Source: an uncultured Eubacteriales bacterium
GTDB taxonomy: Bacteria; Bacillota; Clostridia; Oscillospirales; Acutalibacteraceae
Assembly (NCBI GenBank): GCA_900319655.1
Contig: ONPH01000015.1
Coordinates: 1-15,472 of the forward strand
Reading direction: 5' to 3'
DNA: 15,472 bases
Made by a program: the position numbers and the translations under genes. Shown here one piece after another: positions 1-6,757 of the stretch (positions within the stretch are counted from its first letter, which is position 1; every line of letters begins with the position of its first letter). The notes under the pieces are model-generated. The model was not told the DNA's origin. It did not search any database and saw only the letters and a program-made list of their open reading frames with translations.

Positions 1-1
1 T

Positions 2-175
2 ATCGGGCATAAGCTTGCCGAAAAGGCGGTTGAAAAAATCGCCGCCGACGGTATCGACAAAACCCATATTTTCTGCTATCAGACCAACGAGGCAGGGCAA
101 AAGTTTTGGAGCGATTTCGGCTTTGAAAAGCGCGACGATGTTTTTGTATTTTCATTTAACAATAAGGAAAAGTGA
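2..175 (+). CDS. GNAT family N-acetyltransferase, C-terminal part
   Basis: Only the last 57 residues are inside the window; the gene begins upstream. The visible part starts IGHKLAEKAVEKI, which fits the end of GNAT motif A (acetyl-CoA pyrophosphate loop and following helix). It continues with FCYQTNEAGQKFWSDFGFEKR, the usual GNAT motif B pattern (N-x-x-G/A-x-x-F-W-x-x-x-G-F). GNAT enzymes move an acetyl group from acetyl-CoA to an amine. The substrate cannot be read from this fragment. The stop codon is 5 bases before the argD ATG, and the argD ribosome binding site lies inside this gene's last codons, so the two are almost certainly co-transcribed and probably translationally coupled. Given the arginine context it could be a short ArgA-type N-acetylglutamate synthase, but a general protein or small-molecule acetyltransferase is equally possible. 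Confidence 0.75.
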   Translation: MGHKLAEKAVEKIAADGIDKTHIFCYQTNEAGQKFWSDFGFEKRDDVFVFSFNNKEK

Positions 176-180
176 CCACT

Positions 181-1350
181 ATGAACACCAAGGAAAAAGA
201 CTTAAAATATATAATGCACACCTACGGCAGGTACGACGTTGCGCTGAAAAGCGGCAAGGGCGCTGTTGCGTTTGACGAAAACGGCAAGCGCTACATCGAC
301 GTAAGCTCGGGTATCGGCGTAAACAGCCTCGGCTACTGCGACGAAGGCTGGGTAAAGGCGGTGTCCGCCCAGGCAGGCACAATCCAGCATATGTCAAACT
401 ACTTTTACAGCGAGCAGGCTTCAAACCTCGCTGAAAAGCTCTGCAAATTCACAGGGATGTCAAAGGTCTGCTTCGGAAACAGCGGAGCGGAGGCTAATGA
501 AATCGCTATCAAAATCGCGAGAAAGTACAGCTTTGACAAGTATGGCGCAGACCGCAACGAGATTATCACCCTGCGCGATTCCTTCCACGGCAGAACCGTG
601 ACAACCCTCTCTGCCACAGGACAGGACGTGTTCCACAACTTTTTCTTTCCGTTTACGGACGGCTTTAAGTTTGTGACAGCGAACGATATTGACGCGCTCA
701 AGGACGCCGTATCAGACAAAACCTGCGCGGTTATGTTTGAGGTTATCCAGGGCGAGGGCGGAGTAAATATCCTCGATAAAGACTACGTAAAACAGCTTGC
801 TGAATTCTGCGCCGAGCGCGATATTCTTATGATTTGCGACGAGGTTCAGACGGGAATCGGCAGAACAGGCAAGTTCTACGCCTTCCAAAATTTCGAAATT
901 TTACCCGACTTGGTTACTTCCGCAAAAGGGCTCGGCGGCGGACTTCCGATAGGCGTTTGCCTTTGCGCGGATAAGCTAGGGGACGTTATGGGAATTTCAA
1001 GCCACGGCAGTACCTTCGGCGCGAATCCAGTAGTCTGCGCAGGCGCAAATTACGTTGTCGACACCGTAGCCGACGAAAAGTTTTTGAGCTCGGTAGAGGA
1101 AAAGGGCGAGTACCTTGAAGCCAAGCTCAGACAGATTAAAGAAGTAAAAAATGTCCGCAGAATGGGACTTATGGTCGGCATTGAAATTGAAGCCGACGCC
1201 CATGACGCAGCCGCAAAATGCGTTGAAAACGGACTTTTGATAATAACCGCCAAAAAACTGCTCAGAATGTTGCCTCCGCTCACAATCACGCAGGCAGAGC
1301 TTGACGAGGCGGTACAGATACTTAAAAAAACATTGAAGGAGATAGACTGA
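181..1350 (+). CDS. argD: Acetylornithine aminotransferase
   Basis: A class-III PLP-dependent aminotransferase that converts N-acetylglutamate 5-semialdehyde and glutamate to N-acetylornithine and 2-oxoglutarate, in the cytoplasm. From the ATG at 181 it has 389 residues, normal for ArgD. Visible landmarks are SGAEANE (101-107), FHGRT (135-139), the EVIQGEGG segment (187-194), the PLP-binding Asp in CDEVQTG (D220) and the Schiff-base lysine in SAKGLGGG (K249). HGSTFGANPV (275-284) is the segment that reaches across the dimer in this family. An in-frame GTG at 172 was rejected because the AAGGA at 164-168 leaves only 3 bases to it, against 12 to the ATG. The argF start follows the stop by 1 base. 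With argF next, the acetylornithine role is favoured over GABA or succinylornithine transaminases. The substrate is inferred from family and context. Confidence 0.95.
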   Translation: MNTKEKDLKYIMHTYGRYDVALKSGKGAVAFDENGKRYIDVSSGIGVNSLGYCDEGWVKAVSAQAGTIQHMSNYFYSEQASNLAEKLCKFTGMSKVCFGNSGAEANEIAIKIARKYSFDKYGADRNEIITLRDSFHGRTVTTLSATGQDVFHNFFFPFTDGFKFVTANDIDALKDAVSDKTCAVMFEVIQGEGGVNILDKDYVKQLAEFCAERDILMICDEVQTGIGRTGKFYAFQNFEILPDLVTSAKGLGGGLPIGVCLCADKLGDVMGISSHGSTFGANPVVCAGANYVVDTVADEKFLSSVEEKGEYLEAKLRQIKEVKNVRRMGLMVGIEIEADAHDAAAKCVENGLLIITAKKLLRMLPPLTITQAELDEAVQILKKTLKEID

Positions 1351-1351
1351 T

Positions 1352-2284
1352 ATGAAGCATTTACTAAAGCTCGAGGACTGGACGACCGAGGAGATTATGC
1401 ACTGCCTTAACCTCGCCGACCAGCTCAAATACGAGCAAAAGCACGGCATTGAGCACAAGCACTTAAAGGGTAAAACCCTCGGAATGATTTTTGAAAAATC
1501 GAGCACACGTACACGCGTTTCCTTTGAGGTGGGTATGACTCAGCTCGGCGGTTATCCGCTGTTCCTGTCGTCAAACGATCTGCAAATCGGCAGGGGAGAG
1601 CCTGTTCAGGACACCGCGCGCGTTCTGTCGCGCTTTATCGACGCGATTATGATCCGCACCTTTGAGCAGAGCGAGGTTGAAGCTCTCGCCGAGTACGGTT
1701 CAATCCCGATTATCAACGGCCTTACCGACTACTGCCATCCCTGCCAGGTTCTCGCAGACCTTATGACAATCCGCGAGTTCAAGGGCAAGCTCGAGGGCTT
1801 AAAGATGTGCTTTATTGGCGACGGAAACAATATGATGAATTCGCTCATCGTCGGTGCACTGCGCACAGGTATGAGCTTTTCAGCGGCTTGTCCCGAGGGC
1901 TATATGCCGCCCGAGCATATCCTCGAGTTCGGCAAGAGCTTTGGCGATAAGTTCGAAATCGTAACTGACCCCAAGGAAGCGGCAAAGAACGCCGACGTTG
2001 TTCTCACCGACGTTTGGGCGTCCATGGGACAGGAAGAAGAAAAGAAAATCCGCGAGGCTGCCTTTGAGGGCTATCAGGTAAACGAGGAGCTTATGACCGT
2101 AACAAACGAGGGTTGTATGGTGCTCCACTGCCTGCCTGCGCACCGCGGAGAGGAAATCACAGCGGATGTATTCGAGGCTCACGCAGATGAAATCTTCGAG
2201 GAAGCCGAGAACCGTCTCCACGCTCAAAAGGCAGTTCTTGTTGAGTGTCTGCTCGACAAAAAGGAAGAGGAAATCACTCCCTGA
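1352..2284 (+). CDS. argF: Ornithine carbamoyltransferase
   Basis: Catalyses carbamoyl phosphate plus ornithine to citrulline plus phosphate, the step after ornithine in arginine synthesis; cytoplasmic, trimeric in the family. The 310-residue length is typical. All signature motifs are visible: SSTRTR (50-55, carbamoyl phosphate binding), HPCQ (129-132), GDGNNMMNSL (157-166, ornithine domain), the DVWASMG loop (220-226) and HCLPAHRG (259-266) with the ornithine-binding cysteine C260. Ornithine rather than aspartate specificity follows from HCLPAHRG and the DxWxSMG loop. AAGGAGA at 1335-1341, inside the last codons of argD, is the ribosome binding site, so argD and argF are read from one transcript. 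A catabolic role (arginine deiminase pathway) is less likely because argD is next to it and no arcA or arcC is seen. Confidence 0.96.
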   Translation: MKHLLKLEDWTTEEIMHCLNLADQLKYEQKHGIEHKHLKGKTLGMIFEKSSTRTRVSFEVGMTQLGGYPLFLSSNDLQIGRGEPVQDTARVLSRFIDAIMIRTFEQSEVEALAEYGSIPIINGLTDYCHPCQVLADLMTIREFKGKLEGLKMCFIGDGNNMMNSLIVGALRTGMSFSAACPEGYMPPEHILEFGKSFGDKFEIVTDPKEAAKNADVVLTDVWASMGQEEEKKIREAAFEGYQVNEELMTVTNEGCMVLHCLPAHRGEEITADVFEAHADEIFEEAENRLHAQKAVLVECLLDKKEEEITP

Positions 2285-2290
2285 TATTTT

Positions 2291-2340
2291 TAAATTAAAA
2301 CGCGCTGTACGGTCAAACGACTGTACAGCGCATTTTTACA
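2291..2340. terminator. Bidirectional rho-independent terminator between argF and the convergent hydrolase gene
   Basis: A perfect 9-bp inverted repeat, GCGCTGTAC at 2302-2310 and GTACAGCGC at 2323-2331, encloses a 12-base loop. On the plus strand it is followed by ATTTTTA. On the minus strand it is followed by a T-rich run, the complement of the A-rich bases at 2291-2300. It therefore can end both argF and the minus-strand gene whose stop is at 2343. Confidence 0.85.
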
Positions 2341-2342
2341 AG

Positions 2343-3158
2343 TTATTTGATTGTTTCCGCGAATTTTATTACAGCGTCCGCGGCCTGCTTTTGCTGTTCC
2401 TCGCTCGAAGTCGCTGCCTTTCCGTCGCCCGACTGTTCGCCGTAGTTGCCGTACTGGGCGTGGTTTCCTCCCTCGATAACGACCTCGGTAAAGTCCTTGG
2501 GGAAAAGCTCAGCGGCTTTTTTGTATGCCTCACTGTCGAGCACCTTGTCACAAGTTCCGTAGACTGACAAAACCGTTTTGCCGTCGGGGATTTTCTTAAT
2601 CGGGTACGCCGCAAGGAGCGCCGCGCCGTCAACATTTTCATGTTCAGCGCAGTAGCTTGCCGCAATCATACCGCCCATCGAGTGTCCCGACAAAATCCAC
2701 TTGTCGTAGTTGTAATTTTCAATGATTTTGTCCGCGGCTTTTGAGTTCAAAATCGCAATCCGCATAGGCATTTTCAGAAGAAAGCAGTCAACTCCGCCGT
2801 CCGCGATTTTTTCCATCAGCGGCATATACGCTTCGCTGTCAACCTTCGCTCCGGGGTAAAAAATCAGCGCGGTTTTATCTCCCTTTCCGTCGATAAAATA
2901 TCCGCCGTCAATCTCCGTAACCTTCGTGCTGCCCTGAGTTGAAAAGGCTTCAACCGCCCTTTCCTCGGCAGAATAGTGGATGTTTAGGAACATAAATCCG
3001 CCTGCAAGCATAACCGCAAATGAGATTAAAACGCAGATAATTACGTGCACCGCCATGCGCGGTTTTTTCTTTAATTTCCGCCTTATTAAGCCTGCAATTA
3101 AAAAGCTCAGCCCGAAAACCACGGCAAGCGCGGCTATGGACAAAAACATATATTTCAT
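2343..3158 (-). CDS. Membrane-anchored alpha/beta hydrolase
   Basis: A 271-residue protein with two predicted hydrophobic helices near the N terminus (about residues 3-25 and 37-58), separated by the basic stretch RRKLKKKPR, followed by an alpha/beta hydrolase domain. Helical hairpin topology would place the hydrolase domain on the same side as the N terminus, but this is not certain. The nucleophile elbow is GHSMGG with S160; likely partners are D204 in YGTCDKVLD and H233 in EGGNHAQYGNYG. The GGNHAQ(Y/F)GxYG ending and YPGAKVDSEAY strand resemble the PF12695-type bacterial family. The substrate is unknown. The start was set at 3158 because TCACCTC at 3164-3170 gives GAGGTGA 5 bases upstream on the coding strand, and the membrane segment begins there; a longer reading frame up to 3248 has no such site. 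It is divergent from the nicotinamidase-like gene. Confidence 0.85.
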   Translation of the reverse strand: MKYMFLSIAALAVVFGLSFLIAGLIRRKLKKKPRMAVHVIICVLISFAVMLAGGFMFLNIHYSAEERAVEAFSTQGSTKVTEIDGGYFIDGKGDKTALIFYPGAKVDSEAYMPLMEKIADGGVDCFLLKMPMRIAILNSKAADKIIENYNYDKWILSGHSMGGMIAASYCAEHENVDGAALLAAYPIKKIPDGKTVLSVYGTCDKVLDSEAYKKAAELFPKDFTEVVIEGGNHAQYGNYGEQSGDGKAATSSEEQQKQAADAVIKFAETIK

Positions 3159-3216
3159 ACATATCACCTCACCAAGTATATCACCCATCTGCGCAAAAAT
3201 CAACCGCCGAAAACTC

Positions 3217-3245
3217 TTGACTTGTCGCCCACAATATATTATTAT
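3217..3245 (+). promoter_or_regulatory. Sigma-A-type promoter for the nicotinamidase-nadE operon
   Basis: TTGACT at 3217-3222 and TATTAT at 3240-3245 are separated by exactly 17 bp, giving 5/6 matches to each consensus hexamer. The expected start of transcription is about 20 bases before the ATG at 3272. Confidence 0.7.
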
Positions 3246-3271
3246 CAAATAAAAAAGAAAGCGTGATTAAT

Positions 3272-3796
3272 ATGAAACGGTTTTTAGTTGCGGTTGATTT
3301 GCAAAAGGACTTTGTCGACGGAGCTCTCGGCACAAATGAAGCGCAGGCGATTGTCCCGAATGCTGTAAAAAAGATAAAAAGCTTTGACGGAAAAATCTTC
3401 GTCACCTTCGACACCCACTCTGAAAATTATCTGAGCACAGCCGAGGGCAAAAAGCTGCCCGTAACGCACTGTGTAAAGGGCACAGACGGCTGGCAGTTGA
3501 ACGAGGATATTCAAAAGGCGCTCGACGGCAAGGATTATATATCGGTAGAAAAGCCCACCTTCGGCTTGGTCGATTTGCCGGGGCTCATTGAAAAGGAAGC
3601 AAACGGCGAGGAATTCGAAATTGAGCTAATCGGACTATGCACAGACATTTGCGTTGTCAGCAACGCCCTGCTCTTAAAGGCGAACTTCCCCGAAGCGCCG
3701 ATTGCGGTTGATTCAAGCTGCTGCGCAGGCGTAACGCCGCAGGCTCACAAATCAGCGCTCGACACGATGAAAAGCTGTCAGATAGACATTTTGTAA
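3272..3796 (+). CDS. pncA: Isochorismatase-family cysteine hydrolase, probable nicotinamidase
   Basis: A 174-residue protein of the isochorismatase-like fold. The expected catalytic triad is present: D9 in VAVDLQKDF, K94 in EKPTFG, and C127 in GLCTDICVVSNAL. D47 and H49 in TFDTHSENY and H66 in LPVTHCVKGTDGWQL match the metal-binding residues of nicotinamidases; the (P)xHCVxGTxGxxL stretch is typical of PncA rather than of isochorismatase or N-carbamoylsarcosine amidase. Nicotinamidase hydrolyses nicotinamide to nicotinate and ammonia. The downstream gene is NAD synthetase, 11 bases away, which supports this role. It is somewhat shorter than E. coli PncA. The ATG at 3272 was preferred to an in-frame GTG at 3263; the upstream AGAAAG/GTGAT bases give only a partial match to the 16S tail, so translation start strength is uncertain. 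Function is inferred from motifs and context. Confidence 0.8.
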   Translation: MKRFLVAVDLQKDFVDGALGTNEAQAIVPNAVKKIKSFDGKIFVTFDTHSENYLSTAEGKKLPVTHCVKGTDGWQLNEDIQKALDGKDYISVEKPTFGLVDLPGLIEKEANGEEFEIELIGLCTDICVVSNALLLKANFPEAPIAVDSSCCAGVTPQAHKSALDTMKSCQIDIL

Positions 3797-3807
3797 AGGA
3801 GAAAACT

Positions 3808-4539
3808 ATGTACAATTTTAACGCGGAAAAGGTAAAAAACGATTGCGTGCAGTGGATTCGCGACTTTTTTGAAAAGAGCGGAAAGGGCTGCAACGCGGTT
3901 GTCGGAATTTCAGGTGGAAAGGACAGCTCGATTGTCGCGGCGCTGTGCGTTGAAGCGCTCGGCAAAGACCGCGTAATCGGCGTGCTTATGCCGTGCGGCG
4001 AGCAGAGCGATATCGACATGGCAAAGCTGCTTGTAGACACGCTTCAAATCAAGCATTACATCATCAACATCAAGGACGCGGTTGACGGCTTAACCGCGGC
4101 AATCCCTTTTGAGCTCTCGGAGCAGAGCCGTGTTAATCTCCAGCCGAGAATCAGGATGTCAACGCTCTACGCAGTGTCGCAGAGCAACAACGGCAGAGTT
4201 GCCAACACCTGCAATCTCTCCGAGGATTGGGTAGGTTACTCAACGCGCTACGGCGATTCCGTAGGCGATTTCAGTCCCTGCTCGGGCATTACCGTTGCCG
4301 AGATGAAGCAAATCGGCAGACTGCTCGGACTTCCCGACGCGCTTATTGACAAGGCGCCGTCCGACGGACTTTGCGGAAAGACCGACGAGGACAACCTCGG
4401 CTTTACCTACGCTGAGCTCGACCGTTACATCCGCGAGGGCGTAATCGAAAATCAGGAGCACAAGGCGCTGATTGACCGCAAGCACGAGCTGAATTTGTTT
4501 AAGCTCGAGGTTATGCCGTCGTTCAAGCCCGAAATTTAA
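3808..4539 (+). CDS. nadE: Ammonia-dependent NAD(+) synthetase
   Basis: Catalyses the last step of NAD synthesis: nicotinate adenine dinucleotide, ATP and ammonia give NAD, AMP and pyrophosphate. The 243-residue length is that of the stand-alone synthetase domain; there is no N-terminal nitrilase-type glutaminase domain, so free ammonia is the expected nitrogen donor. Motifs seen are the PP-loop SGGKDSS (35-41), the substrate and metal region NLSEDWVGYSTRYGDSVGDFSP (136-157), and the P2-loop-like KAPSDGL(C)GKTDED (182-195) with the conserved nearby GFTYAELD. AAAGGAG overlapping the stop of the previous gene is a strong ribosome binding site. The pair forms one short operon closed by a terminator directly after the stop. 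Confidence 0.95.
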   Translation: MYNFNAEKVKNDCVQWIRDFFEKSGKGCNAVVGISGGKDSSIVAALCVEALGKDRVIGVLMPCGEQSDIDMAKLLVDTLQIKHYIINIKDAVDGLTAAIPFELSEQSRVNLQPRIRMSTLYAVSQSNNGRVANTCNLSEDWVGYSTRYGDSVGDFSPCSGITVAEMKQIGRLLGLPDALIDKAPSDGLCGKTDEDNLGFTYAELDRYIREGVIENQEHKALIDRKHELNLFKLEVMPSFKPEI

Positions 4540-4540
4540 C

Positions 4541-4588
4541 ACAAAAACACCGTCAACCCGAGCAAGTCTAAGGTTGACGGTTTCTTTT
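4541..4588. terminator. Bidirectional terminator between nadE and the convergent esterase gene
   Basis: A perfect 10-bp stem (ACCGTCAACC at 4549-4558 with GGTTGACGGT at 4572-4581) and a 13-base loop are followed on the plus strand by TTCTTTT. On the minus strand the stem is followed by the complement of ACAAAAAC, a run of five T. The distal end overlaps the stop codon of the esterase gene. Confidence 0.85.
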
Positions 4589-5360
4589 ATCTATTCAAAA
4601 ATGTATGCAAAAAATCTCTGAAAATCGGCTCCCACGCGCTTTCGTGGTGCTTTTCTTCGGGCAGAACAATCTCGGTCATCATATCGGGCGGATAGCACTC
4701 GCTCAAAATATCGTAGGTCTGCTCCACGCTCTCAAAAATATCCTGCTCCAGTTCGTCTCCGGCGCCCGTATAAATATAAAGGTACGGCATTTCGGGCTTT
4801 AGGCTCTCGTAAATCCAGCGGCGCATATCGTCTGCGGAATACAGCAAAAACGCAGGGGAGAATACGCCTGCATAGCTAAACTTATTGCAGTGGCTGACCG
4901 CAGTAAAAAACGATTGCAAGCCTCCCGAGGAGCTTCCGCAAAACGCGGTGTTTTTTCTGCCTTTCTTAACCGGGAACTGCGCTTCAACGGCAGGCATAAC
5001 GGTGTTAATTACAAAGCCGTCGAAAATCTCGCCCTCCGGCGCGGTAAAGTCCGGCATCTCTTCGGGAGAAGCCTCGCCGATAGATTTCGGCGTAAGCTCA
5101 TTATCGCGCCATTTATTGTCGTTGTGAATTCCCACGATAATCGCGGCTTTTCCGCTCAGCTCACGCTCTGCTCTTACCGCCTCTCGCGTATGCCAGCAGC
5201 CCCATGTCGCGGTCTTTTCATCAAACAAATTCTGACCGTCGGTCATATATATCACAGGCAGCTTTTCGCTGTCCTTATGCGCCGGAACATACACGCGAAC
5301 GCGCCTGTCATCCTTATCGGGGTAGGGCAAATAAAGCTCAAAAATTTTTTCCTCAATCAT
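4587..5360 (-). CDS. Putative esterase of the PF00756 (esterase D / enterochelin-esterase-like) family
   Basis: A 257-residue alpha/beta hydrolase with no visible signal peptide or membrane segment, so probably cytoplasmic. The N-terminal part, VRVYVPAHKDSEKLPVIYMTDGQNLFDE, is the usual opening of PF00756 proteins (strands leading to the Y-x-x-D-G-Q-N-L-F motif). The nucleophile elbow is GSSSGG with S144. The C-terminal HHESAW (238-243) matches the H-x-E-x-x-W motif of the family and points to H238 as the catalytic histidine; the acid is likely D202 or E203 in YTGAGDELEQ. Members act on acyl, siderophore, feruloyl or S-formylglutathione esters, and the substrate here cannot be told from sequence. 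AAGGAGT at 5369-5375 (read on the minus strand) fixes the start. No functional link to the divergent alarmone operon is evident. Confidence 0.85.
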   Translation of the reverse strand: MIEEKIFELYLPYPDKDDRRVRVYVPAHKDSEKLPVIYMTDGQNLFDEKTATWGCWHTREAVRAERELSGKAAIIVGIHNDNKWRDNELTPKSIGEASPEEMPDFTAPEGEIFDGFVINTVMPAVEAQFPVKKGRKNTAFCGSSSGGLQSFFTAVSHCNKFSYAGVFSPAFLLYSADDMRRWIYESLKPEMPYLYIYTGAGDELEQDIFESVEQTYDILSECYPPDMMTEIVLPEEKHHESAWEPIFRDFLHTFLNR

Positions 5361-5382
5361 TTTCCAACACTCCTTATACTTA

Positions 5383-5411
5383 ATAATACACTACGTCTGC
5401 GCTTATTTCAA
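5383..5411 (-). promoter_or_regulatory. Sigma-A-type promoter for the esterase gene
   Basis: On the minus strand TTGAAA (5411-5406) and TATTAT (5388-5383) are 17 bp apart. The AAGGAGT ribosome binding site lies about 8 bases downstream of the -10 box, so the leader would be very short. Confidence 0.5.
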
Positions 5412-5429
5412 TAATAATAAAAATTTTAC

Positions 5430-5458
5430 TTGTCTAATTGTGCGTTTTTTGGTAAGAT
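5430..5458 (+). promoter_or_regulatory. Candidate sigma-A-type promoter for the alarmone synthetase / two-component operon
   Basis: TTGTCT at 5430-5435 and TAAGAT at 5453-5458 are 17 bp apart, each matching four of six consensus bases. The next gene starts at 5489 behind GGTGAT at 5480-5485. The region is A/T-rich and other placements are possible. Confidence 0.45.
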
Positions 5459-5488
5459 ATCATTAGATTATTTTATGACGGTGATAAT

Positions 5489-6085
5489 ATGGAAAACAAT
5501 GTTAGTATTTACGGCGAACACAAGCCTGAGCTTGAAAAGCTACTCAACAGTATTTTGCTGCAGGTGTCGGAAATCCGCGAGGAGATGAAGTCTCAGCTCG
5601 GTATTGACCCCGTGGAGCACTGTCTCGGCAGAATCAAGTCAGAGGACAGTATGCGCGAAAAGTGCGTGAGAAAGAATCTGCCCGTAACCACCGAATCCGC
5701 GCTTGAAAAAATATATGACGCGGTGGGTGTAAGAATTGTCTGCGCCTTTGTCGACGACGTGTTCACCATCCGCGACTACATTGTAAATTCAGGCAGGTAC
5801 GAGGTCATCAACGAAAAGGACTACATCAATACCGCCAAGCCGAACGGCTACCGCAGCTATCATATGATTTTGCGCGTCGGCGGCAAGTATCACGCTGAAA
5901 TTCAGCTCCGTACAATTTCAATGGACACTTGGGCGGCGCTGGAGCACCATTTGAAATATAAAAAGAAAATAGGCGCAAGGCAAAAGCTGATTGAAGAGGA
6001 GCTTAAGCGCTGCGCGGACGAGCTCGCCTCAACCGACCTTTCAATGCAGACCATCCGCGATATGATTTTAGAAGGAGATAACTGA
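5489..6085 (+). CDS. relQ: Small alarmone synthetase, RelQ-like GTP pyrophosphokinase
   Basis: A 198-residue single-domain RelA/SpoT synthetase that transfers pyrophosphate from ATP to GDP or GTP, making (p)ppGpp. It has no HD hydrolase, TGS or ACT domain, so it is a small alarmone synthetase and not long RSH. Visible motifs are RIKSEDSMREKCVRKNLP (48-65), which matches the ATP-binding region of RelQ/YjbM, GVRIVCAFVDD (80-90), the G-loop AKPNGYRSYH (116-125), and AEIQLRTISMDTWAALEHHLKYKK (136-159) with the catalytic glutamate E137. The last 40 residues are the helical tail used for tetramer formation in RelQ. The stop overlaps the next start (TGATG), so it is translationally coupled to the response regulator. 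Its regulation and allosteric control by pppGpp or RNA are not visible. Confidence 0.92.
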   Translation: MENNVSIYGEHKPELEKLLNSILLQVSEIREEMKSQLGIDPVEHCLGRIKSEDSMREKCVRKNLPVTTESALEKIYDAVGVRIVCAFVDDVFTIRDYIVNSGRYEVINEKDYINTAKPNGYRSYHMILRVGGKYHAEIQLRTISMDTWAALEHHLKYKKKIGARQKLIEEELKRCADELASTDLSMQTIRDMILEGDN

Positions 6086-6747
6086 TGAAAATACTTCTCG
6101 CAGAGGACACCAAGGATTTAAATAAAGTTCTGTGCGCCGTTTTGGAGCACGAGGGCTATGACGTTGACGCCGCGTTTGACGGCGAAGAAGCGCTGGAGTT
6201 TGTAAATAACGACAGCTACGACTGCCTTATATTCGACATAATGATGCCCAAAAAGGACGGTATCGAGGCGCTTAAAGAGGTCAGAGAAAAAAAGATTGTA
6301 ACGCCTGTGCTCATGCTCACCGCAAAGGCTGAGGTTGACGACCGCGTAGCCGGACTTGACGCGGGAGCGGACGACTACCTGACAAAGCCGTTCGCGATGA
6401 AGGAGCTGCTCGCCAGGGTACGCGCCCTTACGCGCCGCAAAAACGAGTATGAGGAAGGCGACGTCACCTATAACGACGTAACATTAAAGGCGCAGACCTT
6501 TGAGCTCTCCGCCAAAAACAGCGTAAGACTCTCGGTTAAGGAGTTCGAGCTTATGCAGCTTTTAATGCGCAACACAGGCAGGCGCTTGACGGCTGAATTT
6601 ATTCTCAGCAACGTTTGGAGCCGTGAGCCCGACGCCGACCCCGATACCGCGTGGCTTTATGTTTCGTACCTAAAGCGCAAGCTAAAGGCGGTTGCCGCGA
6701 ATGTTGAGATTACCGGCGATTTGGAAACCGGATTTACTCTAAAGTAG
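6085..6747 (+). CDS. OmpR/PhoB-family response regulator (CiaR-like)
   Basis: A 220-residue DNA-binding response regulator. The receiver domain occupies about residues 1-118: acidic pocket E7-D8, phosphoacceptor D51 in CLIFDIMMPKKDG, T79 in MLTAK and K101 in YLTKPF. A winged-helix transactivation domain follows (about 125-220), with VRLSVKEFELMQLLMRN and the recognition-helix region DTAWLYVSYLKRKLK. The YLTKPF and LSVKEFELMQLLM context resembles CiaR-type regulators, but the subfamily was judged by eye only. The ATG overlaps the stop of the alarmone synthetase gene by one base, with GAAGGAGAT at 6071-6079 as ribosome binding site. The partner kinase follows 10 bases after the stop. A likely target is the TTTAAG direct repeat at 11812-11837. 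Confidence 0.93.
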   Translation: MKILLAEDTKDLNKVLCAVLEHEGYDVDAAFDGEEALEFVNNDSYDCLIFDIMMPKKDGIEALKEVREKKIVTPVLMLTAKAEVDDRVAGLDAGADDYLTKPFAMKELLARVRALTRRKNEYEEGDVTYNDVTLKAQTFELSAKNSVRLSVKEFELMQLLMRNTGRRLTAEFILSNVWSREPDADPDTAWLYVSYLKRKLKAVAANVEITGDLETGFTLK

Positions 6748-6757
6748 GAGTGCTTTT

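Noticed and set aside
172..180. In-frame GTG as the argD start
   Set aside because: Only 3 bases from the AAGGA site; the ATG at 181 has workable spacing and fits family length.
997..1506. 169-codon minus-strand open frame across the argD/argF junction
   Set aside because: Overlaps two certain genes, has no ribosome binding site, and its translation resembles no family; it is a shadow of the plus-strand codon bias.
3164..3203. Minus-strand TTGATT-N17-TATACT as promoter of the membrane hydrolase gene
   Set aside because: Transcription would start inside or past its own ribosome binding site; spacing to the hexamers is good but the leader would be too short to trust.
4890..5414. 174-codon plus-strand open frame opposite the esterase
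   Set aside because: Arg-rich translation without recognisable features; the minus-strand frame carries the family motifs and a ribosome binding site.
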